Assembly: GCF_052055485.1 (NCBI RefSeq)
Contig: NZ_CP197171.1
Coordinates: 1,736,001 to 1,800,000 of the forward strand
DNA from: Amphibacillus sp052055485
GTDB lineage: Bacteria > Bacillota > Bacilli > Bacillales > Amphibacillaceae
Direction: 5' to 3'
Length of the DNA stretch: 64,000 nucleotides
Positions 34,395 through 43,624 of the stretch are shown here, in pieces (position 1 is the first letter of the stretch; every line of letters starts with the position of its first letter). A program made the position numbers and the translations under genes. The notes below the pieces were generated by a model, which worked only from the letters and a program-made list of their open reading frames with translations, did not search any database and had not been told where the DNA came from.

Positions 34395-34482
34395 ACGGAT
34401 TATCAGTAAATTTAATCACGAATTAGATGACTGAAATGGAGTTAGCTATGATTAATGGGTGAACACTGATAAATTAGAAAAT

Positions 34483-34540
34483 AAAACGAAGCCCGTTTTT
34501 GCTCCGAGTTTTACGGACGGTTATCTGTGATAAATAGAAG
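34483..34540 (+). repeat. Remnant of the structured dispersed element
   Basis: Only the two ends remain: ATAAAACGAAGCC at the left and GAGTTTTACGGACGG followed by TTATCTGTGATAAATAG at the right. The right end matches 37954-37985 nearly base for base. Confidence 0.6.
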
Positions 34541-34622
34541 CAGACTGTTAAAGTTACGCCGTTATTTGTTTGATCAGCAAGACTATATTATACTAGCAAG
34601 AGAAGTAGTTGGGAGTGATATG

Positions 34623-36506
34623 ATGGAAATCTTATCGGTAGAAAATTTAACGAAAAGTTATGGAGAAAAAACGTTATTAAACCAAATCACATTTTCAATA
34701 GAGAAGCAAGATAGGATTGGAATCGTTGGTGTTAATGGAACAGGGAAATCAACACTTTTAAAGCTAGTGGCTGAAAGAGAAGATCGAGAACAGGGTACGA
34801 TTAGACATGCTAATGATTTTTCAATGGCTTATTTAGCACAAGAGCCTGAACTCCAGCCAGATCGGACCCTATTAGCTGAGGTTTTTGCAGGTGAATCCTC
34901 CCTGATGACCGCACTTCGAGAATATGAAGAAATCCTTTATCAATTAGAAAAAACACCAGATGATGGATCCGTCCAAAGACAATTTACACGTATTCAAGCA
35001 AAGATGGATCGTTTGGATGCATGGGATGCAGCCACCACAGCAAAAATAATCTTAACTAAATTGGGTATTAATCAGTTTGATCGAGAAATAAAAATGTTAT
35101 CAGGCGGTCAACAAAAGCGGGTAGCCTTAGCAAAGGCATTAGTTCAACCGGCACATTTACTTATTTTAGATGAACCGACTAACCACTTGGATCATGAATC
35201 GATTGAATGGCTAGAAAAGTTTTTGCCAACTTATCAAGGGGCTATTATGTTAGTAACACATGACCGTTATTTCTTAAATCGGGTAACGAATCGGATTTAT
35301 GAGCTCGATTTGGGCAACCTGTATCAATATAGCGGTAATTATGAAACCTATTTAGCCAAAAAAGCAGAACGCTTGCAACTTGAACAACAGGAAGAACAGA
35401 AACACGCTAATATCCTAAGAAACGAAATGGCTTGGCTCAAGCGTGGAGCAAGAGCACGTTCTACCAAACAAAAGGCGAGAATTGATCGAATCAAAGATAT
35501 GAAAACTAAAAACTTTGCAACCGATCAGTCTGAACTTGAGTTTGGTGTTGGCTCAACGCGATTAGGTAAGAAAGTCCTCGAACTTAATCAAGTGACTAAA
35601 GCTTATCAAAATAAATCCCTTGTTGATTCATTCTCTTATTTGATTAAACCGGGTGACCGAATAGGCATTGTCGGCCCAAATGGCAGTGGAAAAACAACTT
35701 TACTGAATTTAATTGCTGGAAAAGTTGAACCTGATCAAGGTGAAGTGGATATCGGACCAACAGTGAAATTGGGCTATTATCAACAAGATCATAATGATAT
35801 GGATGAAAATTTAAAGATTATTGAATATATTCGAGAAACAGCTGAAGTAATTCATACTGAAGACAATCAAGTGGTTACTGCTGAACAGATGCTGGAGCGT
35901 TTTCTATTTCCTCGTCCTCAGCAGTGGACCTATATCCACAGACTTTCAGGCGGAGAAAAACGCCGGCTTTATTTGTTAAAGGTATTGATGGAAGAGCCTA
36001 ATGTATTATTGCTTGATGAGCCAACTAATGACTTAGATACACATACATTAGCCATTTTGGAAGACTATTTAGATAGTTTTCCTGGTGTCGTGATTACTGT
36101 TTCACATGATCGCTACTTTCTTGATCGAATCGCTCGACAACTGCTCGTCTTTAAAGCAGCGGGGATAATAGAAACCTTCTATGGCAATTATAGTGAGTTT
36201 TTAGAAAAACAAGTCAATCTAAAAAGTTCTGTGACTAACGAAAAGCAAAAGCCGGCTAAAGTAAAACCAAAGAAGAAGAAACTGTCTTATCATGAGCAAA
36301 AGGAATGGGCTGTGATTGAAGATGAGATTGAAGAACTTGAGCAAGGGATTGAGCAAGAGAAACAAGCGGTTTTAGCAGCAGGATCTGATGCTGAAGCGGT
36401 GCGAATGCATTATGACCGTCAGCTTGAACTCGAAGCCCTTCTGGAAACAAAGATGGATAGGTGGGAAGAGCTCTCTTTACTTGTCGAAGAATTGGAGCAG
36501 GAATAA
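34623..36506 (+). CDS. yfmR: ABC-F family ATPase, YfmR/Uup type
   Basis: This is a second ABC-F protein, with two ATPase domains (GVNGTGKST near residue 37, LSGGQQKRV near 159, LILDEPTNHLD near 180; GPNGSGKTT near 351, LSGGEKRRL near 441, LLLDEPTNDLD near 463). A lysine-rich linker near 540 leads to a C-terminal coiled coil (about 555-625) like the Uup DNA-binding domain. YfmR/Uup proteins act on ribosomes and help EF-P at difficult peptides. ATG 34623 is seven bases from GGGAG, while ATG 34620 is four. All nucleotide-binding motifs look intact. Confidence 0.85.
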   Translation: MEILSVENLTKSYGEKTLLNQITFSIEKQDRIGIVGVNGTGKSTLLKLVAEREDREQGTIRHANDFSMAYLAQEPELQPDRTLLAEVFAGESSLMTALREYEEILYQLEKTPDDGSVQRQFTRIQAKMDRLDAWDAATTAKIILTKLGINQFDREIKMLSGGQQKRVALAKALVQPAHLLILDEPTNHLDHESIEWLEKFLPTYQGAIMLVTHDRYFLNRVTNRIYELDLGNLYQYSGNYETYLAKKAERLQLEQQEEQKHANILRNEMAWLKRGARARSTKQKARIDRIKDMKTKNFATDQSELEFGVGSTRLGKKVLELNQVTKAYQNKSLVDSFSYLIKPGDRIGIVGPNGSGKTTLLNLIAGKVEPDQGEVDIGPTVKLGYYQQDHNDMDENLKIIEYIRETAEVIHTEDNQVVTAEQMLERFLFPRPQQWTYIHRLSGGEKRRLYLLKVLMEEPNVLLLDEPTNDLDTHTLAILEDYLDSFPGVVITVSHDRYFLDRIARQLLVFKAAGIIETFYGNYSEFLEKQVNLKSSVTNEKQKPAKVKPKKKKLSYHEQKEWAVIEDEIEELEQGIEQEKQAVLAAGSDAEAVRMHYDRQLELEALLETKMDRWEELSLLVEELEQE

Positions 36507-36572
36507 TATATTTCATAATCCGAAATAAGTGATGTATAATAAGATCTGAATAGAAAATTTGGAGGGAATCAT

Positions 36573-37808
36573 ATGGCAGATGTAAAGTTGCAAGAAAAAT
36601 ATGCTGAACTTGCTTTAAAAACAGGAGTTAATTTGCAAAAAGGACAAGCTTTAATGATTAATTCGTCAATAGAAGGTGTAGACTTTACTCGTATTGTTGT
36701 GCGAAAAGCATATGAATTAGGAGCAAAGGATGTCATTATTAACTGGCAAGATGACGAAATCACTTTATTAAAGTATCAAAATGAATCAGAAGAAGTGTTG
36801 ATGGATGTACCACAATGGCAAGTTGATAAATATTTAAGCTATGCAGAAGATGGCGTTGCTTTATTGTCGATTCGATCAACGAATCCGGATTTGCTAAAAG
36901 AAGTTGATCCAGCAAAAGTGGCTAAAGCGACAAAAGCTCGTGCTGAAGCAATGAAAGAATTCCGAAAGTATACGATGAATGACCGAATTGCTTGGTCAAT
37001 CATTTCCATTCCAACTGGAGATTGGGCACAGAAGATTTTCCCAGATTCAGATGTAGAAGAAGCAAAGGAAAAGCTATGGGAACAAATCTTCCAAATTGTT
37101 CGTGTTGATCAAGAAGATCCAATCGCTGCTTGGGATCAACATAATCAAACATTAAAAGATGCCCATGGTATTTTAAATGAAAAAAAATATAAACAATTAA
37201 TTTTCAAAGCACCTGGGACAGATATTACTTTTGATTTACCAGAAGGCCATATTTGGAAAGGTGGCGGTGCGTATACGACAGAGGGTCGCCATTTTAATCC
37301 GAATATGCCAACAGAGGAAGTCTTTACTGTTCCACATAAATATGGAGTTAATGGTGTTGTGACGAGTACAAAGCCATTGGTCTATGGCGGTAATATGATT
37401 GATAATTTCAGTCTAACTTTTGAAGAGGGTAAAGTTGTTGATTTTAAAGCTGAGCAAGGCTATGAAACGTTGAAGCACTTATTGGAATCTGATGAAGGCG
37501 CAAAACGTCTAGGCGAATTAGCGCTTGTCCCTGATGCTTCACCTATTTCTCAATCAGGATTGATTTTTTATAATACTTTGTTTGATGAAAATGCATCTTG
37601 CCATATTGCTTTAGGTAAAGCCTACCCAACAAATTTAGAAGGCGGCTCTGAAATGTCTGATGAGGAGCTTGATCAGCATGGTGTCAATGATAGTCTAACA
37701 CATGTCGACTTCATGATTGGCTCAGCAGACTTAGATATTGATGGTGTTACAGCCGATGGAAAAACAGAACCAGTCTTCCGTAAAGGGGCTTGGGCATTAG
37801 ATATTTAA
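36573..37808 (+). CDS. ampS: M29 family aminopeptidase, AmpS-like
   Basis: The 411-residue protein is a metallo-aminopeptidase of the thermophilic M29 family. Metal-ligand segments are seen in PNMPTEEVFTVPH near residue 245, FDENASCHIALG near 335 and SLTHVDFMIG near 368. The N-terminal domain starts LQEKYAELALKTGVNLQKGQ. It trims peptides in the cytoplasm. The start follows GGAGGGAATC. It is a single gene, with a strong hairpin terminator about 220 bases downstream. Confidence 0.92.
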   Translation: MADVKLQEKYAELALKTGVNLQKGQALMINSSIEGVDFTRIVVRKAYELGAKDVIINWQDDEITLLKYQNESEEVLMDVPQWQVDKYLSYAEDGVALLSIRSTNPDLLKEVDPAKVAKATKARAEAMKEFRKYTMNDRIAWSIISIPTGDWAQKIFPDSDVEEAKEKLWEQIFQIVRVDQEDPIAAWDQHNQTLKDAHGILNEKKYKQLIFKAPGTDITFDLPEGHIWKGGGAYTTEGRHFNPNMPTEEVFTVPHKYGVNGVVTSTKPLVYGGNMIDNFSLTFEEGKVVDFKAEQGYETLKHLLESDEGAKRLGELALVPDASPISQSGLIFYNTLFDENASCHIALGKAYPTNLEGGSEMSDEELDQHGVNDSLTHVDFMIGSADLDIDGVTADGKTEPVFRKGAWALDI

Positions 37809-37833
37809 GTTCAGTGTGACCGATGATTTGATG

Positions 37834-37985
37834 AAATAAAACGAAACTTCACTCAGTGGGAGTTGGGCCTATAGGATGTAGGTCATGCAGATGTTTCCAG
37901 TGGGGCGAGTAACCGCAGTCCCAGTCTCAAGCCCCATCGAAACCCATTGTTACCCCGAGTTTTACGGACGGTTATCTGTGATAAA
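37834..37985 (+). repeat. Internally deleted copy of the structured dispersed element
   Basis: The left 100 bases (AAAACGAAACTTCACTCAGT, GGGCCTATAGGATGTAGG, CATGCAGATGTTTCCAG) match 29211-29300, and the right 60 bases match 29456-29515. The middle of about 150 bases is missing, so the long outer stem cannot form here. Confidence 0.7.
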
Positions 37986-38025
37986 ATGAAAAGTGATAGA
38001 GACAAAACGAGTCTCATACGAATAA

Positions 38026-38072
38026 AAACGGTTGTGTTTATCTATTTTTGATAAACACAACCGTTTCATTTT
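38026..38072 (+). terminator. Strong hairpin terminator downstream of ampS
   Basis: A perfect 17-bp stem, AAACGGTTGTGTTTATC at 38026-38042 and GATAAACACAACCGTTT at 38050-38066, closes a 7-nt loop and is followed by CATTTTT. Confidence 0.75.
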
Positions 38073-38121
38073 TGCTATTATTTCCCTTGTTAACGGCGGA
38101 GTATTTTCTTATTATTTACGT

Positions 38122-38340
38122 GAAACTCTGGATAGAAGCCCTCTAACCGACATTCTGATTTACGATTCCGATAAAAATGTATGATAGAAGCCCTCTATCC
38201 GACATTCTGATTTACGATTCTGATAGAAATGTATGATAGAAGCTCTTTATCCGACATTCTGGCTTGCGATTTCGATAGAAATGTATGATAGAAGCCCTCT
38301 AACCGACATTTTGATTTACGATTTGATATGAAATGTCCTT
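38122..38340. repeat. Third array of 52-bp repeats
   Basis: Four units of 52 bp with core TGATAGAAGCCCTCT, ATCCGACATTCTGATTTACG, each with GATAGA-N5-TCTATC or TCTAAC. A GTGCAACAGCCC sequence at about 38482 resembles the right end of the other two elements. The region from 38341 to the regulator at 38957 is AT-rich; an 85-codon open frame at 38386 looks accidental. No promoter for the PTS cluster is clear enough to assign. Confidence 0.7.
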
Positions 38341-38956
38341 CTATATTTATTTCGAATTCCATTCCCTTGATTAGAGCTTACTCGAATGAATTCAAGTGTT
38401 ACAGCTAGAATGACAATAATGCTTACGCTTATTGAGTTGTACAGTCTTTCTAGCCACATAAAAACTACTAACAATTTTATTGTGCAACAGCCCTTTTTAT
38501 TTGGCTGCGCTTTGTTTCAGCTCTTTTTTTGTAACATAAGAAAGTTTAACAAGTTCCTACTCATGCTTGTCGCTCCGAAAATATCTTACGCTTTCCTTGG
38601 ATTTGCCCTCAGTCTTGATAAATTAATATTATTTATTAGCTAAAATATCAATGGTGTCTTCTATATGCAATCCAAAAAGTAAATGTCCCTTTTCCACTCA
38701 ATTGTGCCCTTAATCGTATATTTGAATACTTTATCCGAAGATAGGATTCCTCAAGAAAGATATATACTCATAAAATATTTAATTAGAATAGTTTTGCACT
38801 ATATACAGAAGCATTATTTTACTAATAACAAAATTAATAATAGATAAACCGTAGCATTAATATAAAATTGCACTATTAAATGTGCATGAGAATGATATTG
38901 TACAAATGATAAGGTTGGACTAACATTAAATTAGGTTAGGTAATGAGGTGACTATT

Positions 38957-40903
38957 ATGGAAACGCTTAATGATAGACAAAAACATATTTTAGCTTTCTT
39001 AGCAGATGTTAATGGTCCTGTAACAGCTAAAGCATTAGCTGACACCTTTAAAGTATCATTAAGAACCATTAGATATGATACTGAAGAAATAAAGTTATGG
39101 TTAAAAGACTATGACTTAGAATTAATTAAGAAACCAAAGGTAGGAGTTGTTGTATTAAACAAGACGAAATTAAAAGAAATACTTTACAAATTTGAATTAA
39201 GACCAGCAGAAGTATATTCATTAGAAGAAAGAAAAAAAATTATACTCTTAATGATTTTATTTTCACGGGGAAATGTTTTCTCTTATGACATGGCAGATAG
39301 ACTTAATATTTCGAAAACGACAGTTATTAATACGATTAAAAATCTAAGAGATGAATTAGATAATTTTGGAATAACGATCGAAGGAAAAACAAGAGTTGGA
39401 TATTTTATAAGTGGTAATGAAGTCTTGATTAGAAAATATATACTATATGAGTTGTTTCCCATATTACGAAAAAAGTGTCAGAATGTATTCCGTTTTTTGA
39501 ATATGTTTATTGATTCAGAAGTAATGAAGGATGTTCATTGGATTGAAAAAAAGATATCAAAAAATATAAATTATAATCAAAGTGTAGAAAAAATACAGTT
39601 TCTAAGATTTTTCATTTTGATGTTAGTTTCTCGAATTAATACAGGTAAGCTGATAGAAGAAAAACCACATTATCATATATTCTGTTATAAATCTGAAATT
39701 TTCAAGAATATACAATCAATTATGAATGAGGTTTTTGATGGTGGTAAAAGTGAATTTATTTACAATGAAATAATCTATTTTATTCACTTTTTGTTAAAGG
39801 AGAACTATGACGAAACGGTCCTTCTTTATGTTGAAGTTAATGAAGAAGAGATAAATGAGATAGTAAGTCAATTAATTGAGTATGCGGGATCATATGTAGT
39901 TTTACATGATACCGATATGCTTCGAAGAGAACTGAGGGCTCACTTCATACGTTCATTTAGCAGGTTAAAGTTTGGTATGAATGATCACAATCCTATTTTG
40001 GATGAAATCAAGACAAAATACGGGGATATATACTACATTATTGAAGATACAAAAAAGACTATATTTCAGGCCTACCATATTAATATTAGTGAAGATGAAA
40101 TAGGATTTATCACTTTGTATTTTGTAAAGGCAATCGAACGACCAATCATTAAAAATAAGAAAATTCTTTTGGTTAGTAACTTGAGAAAATCAACGACAAG
40201 CTTCCTTAAAACTCGCCTTTTAAATAACCTGACAGATGTAGAAATTGTTGATATAAAGCCAGCCGTTGATAAGACATTGGATGAAGCACAAATTGAAAAA
40301 GTAGATTTGATCATTAGTACTTACAACATTGAAGAAGTTGGAAAGCCAACATTAATTGTCAGCCCAATGATCACTAGTCAGGAGCTGGGTCAAATTAGAG
40401 AATTATTATACCTCCGAAACCCAGTTGAAAATCGGAAAAAAATAGAGTTGGATGACTTTAAACATAGTTTATCTAAAATCCTAAATAAAAATAATCCGAT
40501 TGCTAAAGATTCAAGAATGAACATTGAAATTATGAACTTTTTCTCTTTTTATTCTGAACGGTATTTTAATAATATGGATTTTTTGGATCAAGAAGTAGAA
40601 ATGATATCAATGATTTTATTAGAGGTATTAGAAATGGTAACTAAATTAGTAGATGTTAACCACCAAAAAAGTAATTATTTAAAGGCTGTTACAGGTATAT
40701 TTATTCATATCGTTATGGCTGTTCCAAGGTGGCAACGAGGGGAATTTATCTATGAGAATAACTATGACTATTACAAATACAAATATCCAGAAGAAATTAA
40801 AATTATAGAAGAAACTTTAACAAAAATAAATAGTAAATATAACTTAAACATCAAGAATACTGAAGCAGTTAGTATCTTAAGTTATACATTAAATCATAAT
40901 TAA
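38957..40903 (+). CDS. BglG-type PRD transcriptional regulator of the PTS cluster
   Basis: The 648-residue protein begins with a helix-turn-helix (KALADTFKVSLRTIRYD near residue 25) and a second one near 115 (MADRLNISKTTVINTI). PTS-regulation domains follow, the second ending in EIGFITLYFVKAIER near 385, then an EIIB-like segment near 400-470 and a C-terminal PRD-like region. Such regulators are phosphorylated by PTS proteins and activate or antiterminate their operon. No AAA+ domain is present, so it differs from the sigma-54 activator DgaR of Salmonella. ATG 38957 follows GAGGTG; the EIIA gene starts 13 bases after its stop. Confidence 0.82.
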   Translation: METLNDRQKHILAFLADVNGPVTAKALADTFKVSLRTIRYDTEEIKLWLKDYDLELIKKPKVGVVVLNKTKLKEILYKFELRPAEVYSLEERKKIILLMILFSRGNVFSYDMADRLNISKTTVINTIKNLRDELDNFGITIEGKTRVGYFISGNEVLIRKYILYELFPILRKKCQNVFRFLNMFIDSEVMKDVHWIEKKISKNINYNQSVEKIQFLRFFILMLVSRINTGKLIEEKPHYHIFCYKSEIFKNIQSIMNEVFDGGKSEFIYNEIIYFIHFLLKENYDETVLLYVEVNEEEINEIVSQLIEYAGSYVVLHDTDMLRRELRAHFIRSFSRLKFGMNDHNPILDEIKTKYGDIYYIIEDTKKTIFQAYHINISEDEIGFITLYFVKAIERPIIKNKKILLVSNLRKSTTSFLKTRLLNNLTDVEIVDIKPAVDKTLDEAQIEKVDLIISTYNIEEVGKPTLIVSPMITSQELGQIRELLYLRNPVENRKKIELDDFKHSLSKILNKNNPIAKDSRMNIEIMNFFSFYSERYFNNMDFLDQEVEMISMILLEVLEMVTKLVDVNHQKSNYLKAVTGIFIHIVMAVPRWQRGEFIYENNYDYYKYKYPEEIKIIEETLTKINSKYNLNIKNTEAVSILSYTLNHN

Positions 40904-40916
40904 CGAGGTGAAAAAT

Positions 40917-41318
40917 ATGCCGAAAAAATATGACATCTTATTGCTAACACATGGTGAGTGGGGGGGTTCTCTTCTCTCTAATTTAAAAATGATAGTAGGT
41001 AATGCACCAGGGGCTTATAGTATCCCACTAATGTCAGCGGATACATTTAATGATTACTATTCTAGAGTAGAAGAGAAAATCAAAAGTTTAAATTCATCAG
41101 TACTTGTTCTTACAGACTTATATGGTGGTACGACAAGTAATGTAGCTTTAAAACTTACACAAAAATATAATTTAAAAATAATTAGTGGTTTAAATGCTGG
41201 ATTACTGTTGGAAGCAGTCTCCAATCAGCAATCAGAATTAAACGACCATTTAGTCCGGGAGTTGTTGGAAGCGAGTTTGAATAATTGTAAGGTTTTATCA
41301 ATAAATATTAAATCTTAA
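40917..41318 (+). CDS. PTS EIIA component, mannose family
   Basis: The 133-residue protein accepts phosphate from HPr on the histidine of DILLLTHGEWGG (about residue 14) and passes it to EIIB. LVLTDLYGGTTSNVAL near 65 is the family's second signature. It lies directly after the regulator gene and 17 bases before EIIB. ATG 40917 follows GAGGTG by six bases. With the EIIB, EIIC and EIID genes it forms a four-part mannose-family permease. Confidence 0.9.
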   Translation: MPKKYDILLLTHGEWGGSLLSNLKMIVGNAPGAYSIPLMSADTFNDYYSRVEEKIKSLNSSVLVLTDLYGGTTSNVALKLTQKYNLKIISGLNAGLLLEAVSNQQSELNDHLVRELLEASLNNCKVLSINIKS

Positions 41319-41335
41319 AAAATGGAGTGAAATAA

Positions 41336-41821
41336 ATGGCTCAAATCGTTTTATGCCGGGTTGATAGCAGATTAATCCATGGTCAAGTCGTTACAAAATG
41401 GGTGAATCAATCACAAGCAAATCACATTGTTGTTATCAGTGATGAATTGGAGAAGGATGATTTTATGAAAAGTATATATTCGATGGCAGCACCTCCGGGA
41501 GTTAAGGTGGATATTTTCGGGGTGGAAAGTGGTGTGAATACTTGGAAGGATAACCAATTTGGAGAGGGTAATGTTTTATTATTGGTTCCTGATTTAAAAA
41601 CATTATCTAGTATTGTCAACGAAGGGATTCAATTGAAGGCAGCACAAGTTGGCGGATTAGGAGGTGGACCTGGTCGTAAAGTTGTATATCAGAACATCAC
41701 ACTGGATGATAATGATGTCGAAATACTCAAAATACTAGATCAAAAAGAATTGGACCTTTATTTTCAGACAATCCCAGAAGATTCACCATTAAAATTAGCA
41801 AGCGTTTTAGAAAAATATTAA
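41336..41821 (+). CDS. PTS EIIB component, mannose/fructose/sorbose family
   Basis: The 161-residue protein carries the phosphohistidine in CRVDSRLIHGQVVTKW (His near residue 15) and phosphorylates the sugar as it enters. The VGGLGGGPGRK block near 102 is typical. The length matches separate EIIB proteins. It is encoded between EIIA and EIIC in the operon. Confidence 0.93.
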   Translation: MAQIVLCRVDSRLIHGQVVTKWVNQSQANHIVVISDELEKDDFMKSIYSMAAPPGVKVDIFGVESGVNTWKDNQFGEGNVLLLVPDLKTLSSIVNEGIQLKAAQVGGLGGGPGRKVVYQNITLDDNDVEILKILDQKELDLYFQTIPEDSPLKLASVLEKY

Positions 41822-41848
41822 TGATCATCAAATGAGAGGAGAAATTAT

Positions 41849-42592
41849 ATGAATACGCTAGGAATTGCTATCGTAATGGGTTTATATTATTGGTTTGCAA
41901 GATTAAGATTGGGTTATACCTTTTCAGGTATATTGGTACAACCGTTACCCATAGCGTTTGTAGTCGGCTTAGTAACCGGCAATATGCATGACTCTATGAT
42001 TATCGGTGCAGGACTACAATTGATCTTTTTAGGTGTTACATCAACTCCGGGTGGAAATGTACCGAATGATCCTGCTTTAGCAGCTACCATTGCAATTCCA
42101 ATTGGAGTAGCTGCCCAAATGAGTCCAGAAGCCACTATTGCACTAGCTGTTCCATTCGGTGTCATAGGGGTCTTCATGGATCAGCTACGTAGAACAATTA
42201 ATGCTGCCTGGGTGCATATGGCCGATAAACATGTCGAGACTTTAAATTATGGAGGTATATACAGGGCAGCTTTTCTCTATCCAACAGTTTTAGGATTTAT
42301 TATAAGGTTTCCAGTTGTCTTTGCGGCAGTGTATTTTGGAGAATCAGCTGTTAATAGATTGATTGAATTGATTCCGGAAACGCTGATGCATGCCTTTGAA
42401 GTTATGGGTAGTTTGTTACCAGCCTTAGGTTTTGCCTTGACTATTATGGTAATTGGGAAAAAATCTTTAATCCCATATTTTTTGATTGGTTTCGTGGCTG
42501 TTATGTATTTTGATGCTGAGGTTATGGCAATTGCTGTAATTGGTACTTGTATTGCCTATTTAGTGAAAAATAAAGGTCTAAAGGAGGCATAA
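41849..42592 (+). CDS. PTS EIIC component, mannose family
   Basis: This 247-residue membrane protein forms the sugar channel together with EIID. Many hydrophobic segments are seen, with the family stretch IGAGLQLIFLGVTSTPGG near residue 50 and NVPNDPALAATIAIPIG after it. The start follows GAGAGGAG. The stop overlaps the region of the EIID ribosome site. Confidence 0.92.
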   Translation: MNTLGIAIVMGLYYWFARLRLGYTFSGILVQPLPIAFVVGLVTGNMHDSMIIGAGLQLIFLGVTSTPGGNVPNDPALAATIAIPIGVAAQMSPEATIALAVPFGVIGVFMDQLRRTINAAWVHMADKHVETLNYGGIYRAAFLYPTVLGFIIRFPVVFAAVYFGESAVNRLIELIPETLMHAFEVMGSLLPALGFALTIMVIGKKSLIPYFLIGFVAVMYFDAEVMAIAVIGTCIAYLVKNKGLKEA

Positions 42593-42594
42593 TG

Positions 42595-43455
42595 ATGGCG
42601 ATGGATAAGGAACAGATAATGGAAGCTGCAAATAAATCAGTGAAAGGAAAGCTTTCAAAAAGGGATTTACTTAAGACGTACATTATATACCAACTTGGTT
42701 GTGAATTATCAAATTCTTATGAAAGACTACAAAGTTTAGTTTTTTGTGCCTCTATGATTCCTGCTGTGAAAAAATTATATAAAGGGGATGAAGAAGCACA
42801 AAAAGAAGCACTTAGAAGACACTTAGTATTTTTTAATACAGAAGGAACTGTAGGATCCGCTATTCAAGGTGTGGCTTTGGCGATGGAAGAGGAAAAGTCA
42901 AATGGTGCTGAAATTGGAGATGCTTCGATAACTTCTATTAAAACGGGTTTGATGGGACCTATGGCGGGTATTGGTGATTCAATAATATGGGCAGCCTTAA
43001 TGCCAATTATACTTTCTCTTTTCATACCAATGGCGAGAAATGGAAGTGGTTTTGCGGGGGTTGCGCCGGTAATTATTTATACGGCTATCACGATGTATGC
43101 TAGTTGGTTATTATTGAATAATTCATATAAATTAGGTAAGTCATCCATTATAACGTTACTGCAAGGCGGGCAGATGAAACAATTAATATATGCTGCCAAT
43201 GTTTTAGGAATGATGATGATGGGGGCTTTATCTGCTAGTTATGTTACGATCTCAACACCTTGGGAAATTTCTACATCTGCAGGAGTGGATATCGTTATTC
43301 AGAATATCCTTGACGATATTTTTAAAGGGTTGTTACCTCTGGCAGCAGTATTTGGCATTTATTTATTCATGGTAAAGAAAGGACCAAGGTATGGGCTTAT
43401 TTTAGGGACTATCGTTTTAATAAGCATTGTTGGAGCATTTCTTGGAATTTTGTAA
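42595..43455 (+). CDS. PTS EIID component, mannose family
   Basis: EIID is the second membrane subunit. The 286-residue protein has GLMGPMAGIGDSIIWA near residue 118 and FFNTEGTVGSAIQG near 81, both diagnostic, and several hydrophobic segments in the C-terminal half. Candidate starts are ATG 42592, 42595 and 42601; 42595 lies seven bases after AAAGGAGG. A hairpin terminator follows before the enzyme genes. Confidence 0.92.
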   Translation: MAMDKEQIMEAANKSVKGKLSKRDLLKTYIIYQLGCELSNSYERLQSLVFCASMIPAVKKLYKGDEEAQKEALRRHLVFFNTEGTVGSAIQGVALAMEEEKSNGAEIGDASITSIKTGLMGPMAGIGDSIIWAALMPIILSLFIPMARNGSGFAGVAPVIIYTAITMYASWLLLNNSYKLGKSSIITLLQGGQMKQLIYAANVLGMMMMGALSASYVTISTPWEISTSAGVDIVIQNILDDIFKGLLPLAAVFGIYLFMVKKGPRYGLILGTIVLISIVGAFLGIL

Positions 43456-43521
43456 GAAATTTAATAGATAGGCTAAAAAATATTAATTTTAACGATCTCA
43501 AACGTAACTTATATTCATATT

Positions 43522-43582
43522 AACTCGCTATTTTCACTTGGTATAAGTCGAAAGAGATTACCAAAAAAATAGCGAGTTTTTA
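43522..43582 (+). terminator. Hairpin between the PTS and enzyme genes
   Basis: A perfect 13-bp stem, AACTCGCTATTTT at 43522-43534 and AAAATAGCGAGTT at 43566-43578, is followed by T. It lies between EIID and the dgaE-like gene. It may lower expression of the enzymes or be a control point. Confidence 0.75.
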
Positions 43583-43624
43583 ATAGTTTCCATATTACTA
43601 TGTATGAGGGGGTATCTCTAAAAG

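Noticed and set aside
38386..38643. 85-codon open frame before the PTS regulator
   Set aside because: No ribosome site, biased composition from AT-rich DNA, and it runs over the right end of a repeat element.
38955..38975. Possible CcpA cre site at the start of the PTS regulator gene
   Set aside because: TGGAAACGCTTAAT fits only the central part of the cre consensus and lies within the first codons.
43500..43582. LicT/SacY-type RAT antiterminator before dgaE
   Set aside because: The region has a terminator stem but no recognisable RAT sequence overlapping its 5' arm.
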